DNA of 32,670 nt from NCBI RefSeq assembly GCF_027451485.1, contig NZ_DAIDJE010000060.1, positions 1 to 32,670 on the forward strand, read 5' to 3'. Of the stretch, positions 27,732 to 32,670 are shown in pieces; position 1 is the stretch's first letter; every line of letters starts with the position of its first letter. The position numbers and the translations under genes are program-made. The stretch is from Bradyrhizobium sp. (lineage in GTDB: Bacteria; Pseudomonadota; Alphaproteobacteria; Rhizobiales; Xanthobacteraceae). Below the pieces are notes generated by a model. It saw only the letters and a list, made by a program, of their open reading frames with translations. It made no database searches and was not told where the DNA came from.

Positions 27732-28036
27732 GGGTAGTCTCCTTGAAATCTCGATTCAGACTTTGAAGAGAGCTGAATCGTTGAACCGAAATATAGGTCC
27801 CTATACCGCAGTGCACTAGTGAAAATGCTGCGGCGCAGCTAGTCATTTTATGCATAGCTATATAAGGATTGATTAACTGTTCGGCCGATCGCCGAGGTCA
27901 TTTTCGCTGATGATCCGGAGAAATACCGAAAATCTGCAGCCAATCTGCCCGGCTCATTAGCGTCGGCAACATCGATATATGAGCAGGAGACATGGCAAAA
28001 AATGAATTTCAAGATTCATTTATTGCGATAGCCGGG
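27732..28036. other. Intergenic region between mltB-like and DUF1127 genes
   Basis: About 305 bases without a supported gene. Positions 27840-27880 are A+T rich and, with the stretch 27790-27830 (which contains the palindromes AGTGCACT and CACTAGTG), probably hold the DUF1127 promoter reading leftward; no convincing -35/-10 pair was fixed. The right end contains the probable terminator of the lytic transglycosylase gene (27995-28021). Confidence 0.4.
27995..28021 (-). terminator. Probable rho-independent terminator of lytic transglycosylase
   Basis: AAATGAAT (28000-28007) and ATTCATTT (28014-28021) form a perfect 8-bp stem with a 6-base loop, 16 bases beyond the stop of the minus-strand gene. 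On the minus strand the stem runs straight into a T-run (ATTCATTTTTTGCC). The stem is A+T rich, so strength is uncertain. Confidence 0.55.
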
Positions 28037-28858
28037 CTAGGGCGCGTGGGTCAGTCGGGTAGCAAAATAGGCGATCGTACGGGTATAAACGTCACTTTTG
28101 TTCCACTGCTGGAGCACAGCGAAGTTGGGACTTCCGGGCTGCCAATCCTTGCCGCGCTGCCAACCCAAGCTCGCCAGGAGGTTTGCAGTTGAGGCCAGGA
28201 CGTCGGGGGGGCTGCGCAGCAGGTCGCGACGACCGTTGGCGTCGAAATCCACGGCGTACTTGATGTAGTTCGAAGGCATGAACTGCGTCTGGCCGATTTC
28301 TCCGGCCCAGGCTCCACGCATCTCGGCAGGCGTGAGGTCACCGCGATCGATGATGCGTAGCGCGTCGAGCAATTCGCCCCGGAACATTTCCGAGCGCCGG
28401 CAATCATAGGCCAACGTTGCCAGCGATCGCAGTGTCGGAAACTTTCCGATGTTGACGCCGAAATCGGTCTCCAGACCCCAGATTGCGACCAGCACCTCGC
28501 CAGGCACGCCGTACGTTTCCTCGATCCGCGACAGGACCGATCCATATTGCTTCAGCATGTTGGCGCCGCGCGCGAGCCGAGGCGGCACCATACGGCCGGA
28601 AAACTGCTCGAAACTCTGGTCAAAGACCTTTTGGGAGTGATCGCGGGAGAGCACGCTTTGATCGAGCGTTATGCCGTTCAGGCTCGAAGAAAGGGTCGCC
28701 TGCGAGATGCCCTTGGATGCGGCTTCGGTCTTGAAGTCATCGAGCCAGGCTTGAAAGTTGCCGGAGCCGCATGGCACGGCCGCATGGGCGGTGTTCATCG
28801 AAAGCGCGAGGGTCATGCCCGCCGCCAGGGCGCAATTGAGAAACTGCCGATATTGCAA
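28037..28858 (-). CDS. Lytic murein transglycosylase (MltB/GH103-like)
   Basis: A periplasmic enzyme predicted to cleave the MurNAc-GlcNAc bond of peptidoglycan with formation of 1,6-anhydro-MurNAc, the product that NagZ later processes. The 273-residue protein has a signal peptide ending in AHA (residues 1-26) and an SLT_2 domain: IWGLETDFG with catalytic E130, DFDANGRRDL, and GEIGQTQFMPSNYIKYAVDF. There is no lipobox (signal peptidase I type) and no C-terminal peptidoglycan-binding domain, so it is shorter than many MltB proteins. Single gene, probably terminated at 27995-28021. Confidence 0.93.
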   Translation of the reverse strand: MQYRQFLNCALAAGMTLALSMNTAHAAVPCGSGNFQAWLDDFKTEAASKGISQATLSSSLNGITLDQSVLSRDHSQKVFDQSFEQFSGRMVPPRLARGANMLKQYGSVLSRIEETYGVPGEVLVAIWGLETDFGVNIGKFPTLRSLATLAYDCRRSEMFRGELLDALRIIDRGDLTPAEMRGAWAGEIGQTQFMPSNYIKYAVDFDANGRRDLLRSPPDVLASTANLLASLGWQRGKDWQPGSPNFAVLQQWNKSDVYTRTIAYFATRLTHAP

Positions 28859-28957
28859 GCGAATTGCCTTCCGCGCTGAACAAGGTCGCGCGATATGTCG
28901 GGCGCAACCGCGGCCAAAACAAGGCTCGGGGGCTTTCGCGGAACCGTGTAACGAACG

Positions 28958-28977
28958 GCCGGCGCGCCACCGCCGGC
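28958..28977 (-). terminator. GC-rich hairpin downstream of DUF2189 gene
   Basis: GCCGGCG (28958-28964) and CGCCGGC (28971-28977) form a perfect 7-bp stem with a 6-base loop, 27 bases beyond the DUF2189 stop on the minus strand. No clear T-run follows, so termination by this element is only possible. Confidence 0.35.
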
Positions 28978-29004
28978 GGTTCGATCACCATCACATCAGT
29001 CCAT

Positions 29005-29916
29005 TCAGGCGCTGTCCTTCCGCCGCCAGGGAAACAGGTTGGCAGGAAAATCCGCCGCGGGGCGTTTTTGCCGGGGCGCACGCGGCGGAACGGGCCGCTG
29101 ATAGGGATCCGGCGCGATCACCTTGCGATAGAGATGCCAAGTCGCATGGCCGAGCAGCGGGACGACGATCGCGAGCCCCAGGAACAGGGGGATCGAGCCG
29201 GCCACGAGGAGCGCCGCCACGATCAGGCCCCAAGCCGCCATGGCAGCCGGATTGGCCGCAACAACGCGAAGCGAGGTCACCATGGCCTCGCCGGTCGTAG
29301 CGTGGCGATCGAGCATCAACGGGAAAGACACTACGCTGATACAGAGCGCCAGCAGCGCGAACAGGAAACCGACGCCGCAACCGACCACGATCAGCCACCA
29401 GCCCTGCGGTGTTGTCAGCACCCGCCGGATAAAATCCGGAATTTCGGCCGCGGACGCATAGCCGAATGCCGCAACGTAAATCGCTTGCGCCACCGCGATC
29501 CAGATGACGAACAGGGCGAGCAGCAATGTGCCAAGACCGAGCATGGCGCCGAAGGATGGCGAGGCGAACACGTCAAGCGCGTTCCATGCGGAGGCTTCCT
29601 CACCCAGTTCGCGGCGGCGGCTCAGTTCGTAAAGGCCAAGTGCGGCAAAGGGACCGAGCAACGCGAAACCCGCGGCGAGCGGAAACAACAGCGGCAACAC
29701 CGAGTAGCCGAGCACGGCGCGCGCCAGCGCAAGGCCCAGCACCGGATAGATGACACAGAGGATAATGGCGTGGCTTGGGACGGCCTTGAAATCTTCCCAT
29801 CCGAGCCGCAAGGCTGCATGCAGATCGGAGAGCCCGATCCTGCGAATGACGGGATCTGCGGTTTCCTGAGCTGGCTGAACCAGCGGTGGGGCATTGCCGG
29901 AATATGGATTGGCCAT
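29005..29916 (-). CDS. DUF2189 integral membrane protein
   Basis: A 303-residue inner-membrane protein with about six hydrophobic segments, beginning with a polar 45-residue N-terminus (VIRRIGLSDLHAALRLGWEDFKAVP) that is the DUF2189 signature. The C-terminal tail is basic and Pro rich. The start at 29916 has AAGGGAG seven bases upstream. The frame stays open to 30921, but that extension lies antisense to the FAH-family gene and is not coding. No function is known for the family. It is divergent from the FAH-family gene across a 450-base gap. Confidence 0.9.
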   Translation of the reverse strand: MANPYSGNAPPLVQPAQETADPVIRRIGLSDLHAALRLGWEDFKAVPSHAIILCVIYPVLGLALARAVLGYSVLPLLFPLAAGFALLGPFAALGLYELSRRRELGEEASAWNALDVFASPSFGAMLGLGTLLLALFVIWIAVAQAIYVAAFGYASAAEIPDFIRRVLTTPQGWWLIVVGCGVGFLFALLALCISVVSFPLMLDRHATTGEAMVTSLRVVAANPAAMAAWGLIVAALLVAGSIPLFLGLAIVVPLLGHATWHLYRKVIAPDPYQRPVPPRAPRQKRPAADFPANLFPWRRKDSA

Positions 29917-30366
29917 GGTCGCACTCCCTTGACGCGGGCGGTCTTGCCTGGACATCGAGAAAAGAGGACGTACCGTCCGCGAAATTCGATCACGATCAGG
30001 CCAGACGCGAAGACAAGGAATCCAAACTGGCCATGTCGCGAACTGATAGGGCAATCGTACTCCGACTCGCCTGTTTTGTCTCTCACGCTTCGTTGACGCC
30101 GGTTGTAAATTCGGCGCGCTCATTCGCCGCAATTTGAAGCGGCTTTGCCGAAAATTTCCTTGCCGTTGCTTCGCGCCGCAACAAGGCCGCGTTACTTTCT
30201 GCCGGTCGTTCCCTCTTGCGAACGAGCCGGATCTTTCACAAGGTGCCAAAAGCTCTGCGGTTTGGCTGGCCTTTTTCATGCCTTCAATGCAGGCGCGCCA
30301 GCTTGCCGGGCCACGGGGCGGGCGGTAGATAGCGTGCGCAACATCAGGAATGTAAGGAGCTTCCGC
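29917..30366. other. Divergent intergenic region, DUF2189 / FAH-family
   Basis: A 450-base gap with no supported gene; the short open frames inside it lack ribosome binding sites and family likeness. It must contain promoters for both flanking genes, but I could not fix -35/-10 elements. One imperfect hairpin pairs GTTGC with GCAAC at about 30167-30184. The FAH-family gene has a clear AAGGAG at 30354-30359. Confidence 0.35.
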
Positions 30367-31158
30367 ATGGAAACCGTCGATCGCAGGGCCTTGTTGGCTA
30401 CCGGTGTCCTGGCGCTGGCGGGCACAGCCGCCGCGAGCCGTTCCGCCGAGGCGCAATCGGGACCAAAGCCGATCTTCGACGTACCTGCCGTAACCATTCC
30501 GATCGCCGGCGAGAGGGACGTGTTTCCTGTTCGCCGCATCTACTGCATCGGCCGCAACTACGCCGCCCATGCGCTGGAGCGCGGTTCCGACCCGACGCGC
30601 GAGCCGCCATTCTTCTTCCAGAAGCCAACCGATGCGATCCAGGTTGTCGCGCCCAACTCGGTTGCCGATCATCCGTACCCGTCGCTCACCAGGAATTATC
30701 ATCATGAGGTCGAACTGGTGGCGGCGCTGAAATCCGGCGGTACCAACATCGCGCCGGAGCAGGCGCTCGACCATGTCTATGGTTACGCGGTGGGGCTCGA
30801 CATGACGCGGCGCGATCTCCAGAACGGCATGGCGGCGCAGAAAAAGCCGTGGGAGATCGGCAAGAGTTTTGATCATGCGGCGGTGCTCGGACCGATCCAT
30901 CCCGCTGCCAGGACCGGGCACTTCACCAAGGGCGCGATCTCGCTCGCGGTCAACGGCAATGTTCGCCAGTCGTCCGACCTCGACAAAATGATCTGGAGCG
31001 TCGCCGAACAGATTGCCAAGCTCTCTGAGGCGTTCGAGCTGAAGGCCGGCGACATCATCTATTCCGGCACGCCGGAAAATGTCGGCCCGGTCGTCAGGGG
31101 CGACGTGCTGCTCGCCAGGATCGACGGCCTGCCGGACATGTCGATCCGGATCGTGTGA
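30367..31158 (+). CDS. Fumarylacetoacetate hydrolase-family protein with export signal
   Basis: A 263-residue FAH-superfamily protein. The family hydrolyses or decarboxylates beta-diketo or keto-enol acids with a divalent metal. Metal ligands are seen at E114 and E116 (YHHEVELV) and D145 (GYAVGLDMTRRD); IYCIGRNYAAHALE and IIYSGTPENVGPVVRGDVL are further family motifs. Unusually, residues 1-30 form an export signal: METVDRRALLATG, a hydrophobic core, then AEA before Q30. The paired arginines fit a Tat signal loosely. AAGGAG seven bases before ATG 30367 confirms the start. The substrate is unknown. A periplasmic location is inferred and would be atypical for this largely cytosolic family. Confidence 0.88.
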   Translation: METVDRRALLATGVLALAGTAAASRSAEAQSGPKPIFDVPAVTIPIAGERDVFPVRRIYCIGRNYAAHALERGSDPTREPPFFFQKPTDAIQVVAPNSVADHPYPSLTRNYHHEVELVAALKSGGTNIAPEQALDHVYGYAVGLDMTRRDLQNGMAAQKKPWEIGKSFDHAAVLGPIHPAARTGHFTKGAISLAVNGNVRQSSDLDKMIWSVAEQIAKLSEAFELKAGDIIYSGTPENVGPVVRGDVLLARIDGLPDMSIRIV

Positions 31159-31166
31159 GCTGGGAA

Positions 31167-31200
31167 CGTCATCCCCGCCTGCGCGTGCTTTCGCACGGGA
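31167..31200 (+). repeat. REP-like element after FAH-family gene
   Basis: Begins CGTCATCCCCGCCTGCGCG and ends in a perfect CGTGC-tttc-GCACG hairpin (31184-31197). Positions 31168-31185 match 32103-32120 at 17 of 18 bases. Lying nine bases after the FAH-family stop, it may also serve as a transcription end or mRNA-stabilising hairpin. Confidence 0.5.
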
Positions 31201-31215
31201 GCGACCAAAGCAAGC

Positions 31216-31488
31216 TCACCCCACCATATCGGCATATTCCGGATGCCTCCGCAGATAAACGGCGACGAAACTGCAACCCGCAATCACCTTGCGGCCGTCG
31301 GCGCGGATCAAGGCCAGCGCCCCTTTGACCAGATCTGACGCAATGCCGTGGCCACGCAACGCGCGCGGCGTCTCGGTGTGGGTGATGACGACGGCCGATG
31401 GCGTGATGCGGTAATCGGCAAAGGCGACTCCGCCCTCGACATCGAATTCGAAGCGGCTCAGTGCCTTGTTGTCGCGAACGGCGGGCAT
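31216..31488 (-). CDS. Mini-GNAT acetyltransferase (YjdJ/COG2388 type), copy 2
   Basis: A 90-residue acetyltransferase-like protein of the small YjdJ class (related to human NATD1). Features are SRFEFDVEGGVAFADYRI, ITHTETPRALRGHGIASDLVKGAL (acetyl-CoA loop RGHGIAS) and CSFVAVYLRRHPEY. GAGG precedes the start at 31488; the open frame to 31572 overlaps the neighbour and is rejected. It lies 34 bases after a paralogue on the same strand, so the pair is probably one transcript. The substrate is unknown. Confidence 0.87.
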   Translation of the reverse strand: MPAVRDNKALSRFEFDVEGGVAFADYRITPSAVVITHTETPRALRGHGIASDLVKGALALIRADGRKVIAGCSFVAVYLRRHPEYADMVG

Positions 31489-31522
31489 GGGGAAAACCTC
31501 AGCGCTTGAGCAGGAGATCGGC

Positions 31523-31777
31523 CTAATCGGCATGTTTGTCGATCCAGGATTTGACGAAGGGACATTGGGCAACGACTTGCAAGCCGTCGGCGCGTACCTG
31601 ATCGAGGGCGCCCTTCACCAGCCTTGAGCCTACGCCCTTGCCGCCGAGTTCGCTTGGAACTTCGGTATGAACGAAGGTGATGACGCCGTCGGCCAGCGTG
31701 TAATAGGTCGCGGCCAGATGGTCTTCGACCACGAGTTCGTAGCGATGCTGCGCCTTGTTGTTGACGACGTCAGTCAT
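31523..31777 (-). CDS. Mini-GNAT acetyltransferase (YjdJ/COG2388 type), copy 1
   Basis: An 84-residue paralogue of the gene after it, with the same layout: HRYELVVEDHLAATYYTL, FVHTEVPSELGGKGVGSRLVKGAL (acetyl-CoA loop GGKGVGS) and CPFVKSWIDKHADY-type end. Conserved positions include the NKA at the start, HTE-P, LVKGAL and RADG. Clear divergence indicates an old tandem duplication. The upstream gene of a two-gene minus-strand unit, divergent from the small membrane-protein gene at 31883. Confidence 0.87.
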   Translation of the reverse strand: MTDVVNNKAQHRYELVVEDHLAATYYTLADGVITFVHTEVPSELGGKGVGSRLVKGALDQVRADGLQVVAQCPFVKSWIDKHAD

Positions 31778-31838
31778 GGAAGTTTCCAGTCATACGCAGC
31801 CGATTCGTCTACCTTGCCATTAACAAAATGGGATGAAT

Positions 31839-31857
31839 CTGGTTCAAGCTCAACCAG
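31839..31857. promoter_or_regulatory. Operator-like inverted repeat before small membrane-protein gene
   Basis: CTGGTT (31839-31844) and AACCAG (31852-31857) form a perfect 6-bp inverted repeat with a 7-base spacer, 25 bases before the ATG at 31883. It could be a regulator site or an RNA hairpin in the leader. No specific regulator is recognised. Confidence 0.3.
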
Positions 31858-31882
31858 GTCAACCATCACGCAGGGGTTAGCC

Positions 31883-32086
31883 ATGAAGATCATTCTCATG
31901 CTTGTCGGCATCGTTCTTCTGATCGCGGCCGGATTCTATTTCATTTTTCCGGCGGACCAGTTGCCCGGCTTCTTTCCGGGGCACCAATCAGGTGGTGTGG
32001 CCCATATCCATTACAAGCACGGTATTGTCGCTGCCGCCGCCGGCATCGTTCTGCTGATCGCCGGCTGGTGGATCGGCCGCAAGTGA
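31883..32086 (+). CDS. Small two-helix membrane protein
   Basis: A 67-residue protein with two membrane helices (MKIILMLVGIVLLIAAGFYF and IVAAAAGIVLLIAGWWIG) joined by a 25-residue loop containing DQLPGFFPGH and two histidines (HIHYKHG). The topology suggests an inner-membrane hairpin with its loop on the periplasmic side. AGGGG lies eight bases before the ATG. No named family is recognised; similar short proteins occur in related genomes. The longer frame from 31667 is antisense to the mini-GNAT gene and is not used. Confidence 0.75.
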   Translation: MKIILMLVGIVLLIAAGFYFIFPADQLPGFFPGHQSGGVAHIHYKHGIVAAAAGIVLLIAGWWIGRK

Positions 32087-32102
32087 CGGGCTGATTCTAG
32101 CT

Positions 32103-32138
32103 GTCGTCCCCGCCTGCGCGGGCTTCCATTCTGCGGAA
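32103..32138 (+). repeat. REP-like element
   Basis: GTCGTCCCCGCCTGCGCGGG at 32103-32122 repeats the element at 31168 (17 of 18 bases) and contains the hairpin CCCGC-ctgc-GCGGG (32109-32122). A second small palindrome, TTCC/GGAA (32124-32127, 32135-32138), follows. It begins 16 bases after the small membrane-protein gene. Confidence 0.55.
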
Positions 32139-32196
32139 TCCGCCCAATGATCCCTTCTGTTGCCGGTTCGCACAACGATATGTTCTGAAGTTCTTA

Positions 32197-32234
32197 TCCC
32201 GGATTGCGGCCGGCTTTGCCTCGCTTGTCCGGGA
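32197..32234. repeat. Inverted repeat, dispersed-element type
   Basis: TCCCGGA (32197-32203) and TCCGGGA (32228-32234) are perfect inverted copies 24 bases apart. The sequence around them (ATCCCGGATTGCGG ... TCCGGGACGACG) resembles an intergenic repeat common in Bradyrhizobium genomes, from memory. Confidence 0.45.
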
Positions 32235-32286
32235 CGACGTTAGAATCATGTCAGATGGCCGCGGGTCCGCATTTCCGCGACACGAA

Positions 32287-32670
32287 TGCGCCCGGATGCT
32301 GCGTAACAAGACCCTCGTGAAGAGGGCGCAGGGAATGCCGGGTGCCTGGCCGCACCCGCAGCCTCGCGTGCAATGAAAGAAAGCACGCAAGCAAGTCACC
32401 GCAGGTACACCGAACACATCCGGCATTCCCCGCGCGATGGTTTTAACGGTTTCCTTCGTGGTCTCCCTGGTGATCGGGCTTTCTTGCCACCATCCCCGGC
32501 GTGATGCGGAGCATCGTCACCGAGTTGATACCAGCGTCGAGGTATCAGGACGCCACGACTTCGCCGTCCGCGAGCGCGCGCATTCGTCTGTTGCGCGCGC
32601 CGCGTCCACCGCATCTTCCGCCAACGTTCAGTGACGATCGCGAAACGCCCCTCTTGCCGGGCGGAAGACG
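32287..32670 (+). repeat. Dispersed structured element (candidate non-coding RNA), cut by window end
   Basis: No credible gene; the region is packed with perfect inverted repeats. GGGAATGCCGG (32331-32341) pairs with CCGGCATTCCC (32420-32430) over 11 bp. Inside it are GGGTGC/GCACCC (32340-32345, 32352-32357) and GCGTGC/GCACGC (32366-32371, 32383-32388). Before it, CTGCG plus CCCTC (32299-32316) pair with GAGGG plus CGCAG (32322-32331). After it come GATGC/GCATC (32503-32515), TGATACC/GGTATCA (32526-32547), a 9-bp stem GCGCGCGCA/TGCGCGCGC (32574-32600) and CGCCC/GGGCG (32646-32663). Its conceptual translation (HECARMLRNKTLVKRAQGMPGA) recalls a 'hypothetical protein' seen repeatedly in Bradyrhizobium annotations, which suggests a dispersed non-coding repeat. 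The strand is uncertain. Confidence 0.55.

Noticed and set aside
27992..28192. 66-codon frame with AGGAGA before its ATG
   Set aside because: Most of it is antisense to the end of the lytic transglycosylase gene, and its first codons coincide with the hairpin and T-run that look like that gene's terminator.
28864..30096. 410-codon open frame antisense to the DUF2189 gene
   Set aside because: Low-complexity charged translation opposite a membrane protein, typical of a shadow frame.
29917..30921. N-terminal extension of the DUF2189 frame to 638 codons
   Set aside because: It runs antisense through the FAH-family gene; the ATG at 29916 has a good ribosome binding site and the family signature follows it.
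32437..32634. 65-codon frame at the right end
   Set aside because: It lies inside the hairpin-dense dispersed element, whose apparent peptides are better explained by repeated non-coding DNA.

Overview
The window is a continuous stretch of chromosome from a GC-rich alphaproteobacterium. The protein sequences and gene order (dgt-argS-SPOR-nagZ-scpAB-tatABC-serS-surE-pcm-yajC-secDF) fit the Nitrobacteraceae/Bradyrhizobiaceae, most probably Bradyrhizobium or a close relative. The assignment rests on recognised protein sequences, gene order and intergenic repeats; no database search was run. I see no phage genes, transposase, CRISPR array, rRNA or tRNA.

Layout. 1-285: leader of ilvD with inverted repeats. 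286-3321 (+): ilvD (branched-chain amino acid synthesis), an ExoR-like Sel1-repeat periplasmic protein overlapping its end, and a GNAT acetyltransferase. 3338-4481 (-): erpA-type Fe-S carrier followed by the DNA repair nuclease xth. 4588-15376 (+): a long housekeeping and envelope block: dgt, argS, a SPOR-domain membrane protein, nagZ, scpA, scpB, tatA, tatB, tatC, serS. 15493-19445: a small unknown gene, then surE, pcm and an NlpD-like LysM/M23 lipoprotein, the order known from enterobacteria, with an orphan receiver gene on the opposite strand between surE and pcm. 19432-20403 (-): a DUF815 ATPase. 20599-24933 (+): yajC-secD-secF, followed by a Mth938/NDUFAF3-like gene and an NDUFAF6-like pseudo-synthase gene that overlap by 4 bp. 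24937-27466 (-): trmFO and a kinase-like/AMP-binding-C fusion gene. 27579-29916 (-): a 50-residue DUF1127 protein, an MltB-type lytic transglycosylase and a DUF2189 membrane protein. 30367-32086: a fumarylacetoacetase-family protein with an export signal, two tandem mini-GNAT genes and a small two-helix membrane protein. 32087-32670: no credible gene, but REP-like hairpins and a 370-nt region dense in perfect inverted repeats, which I judge to be a dispersed structured element.

Themes. Much of the centre concerns moving proteins across and into the inner membrane (TatABC, YajC-SecDF, probably the two complex I assembly factors) and remodelling or recycling peptidoglycan (NagZ, the SPOR protein, the NlpD-like factor, the MltB-like enzyme). 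The most interesting items are the structured repeat at the right end, the kinase/AMP-binding-C fusion, the NDUFAF3/NDUFAF6-like pair attached to secDF, the exported FAH-family protein and the catalytically degenerate LytM domain.
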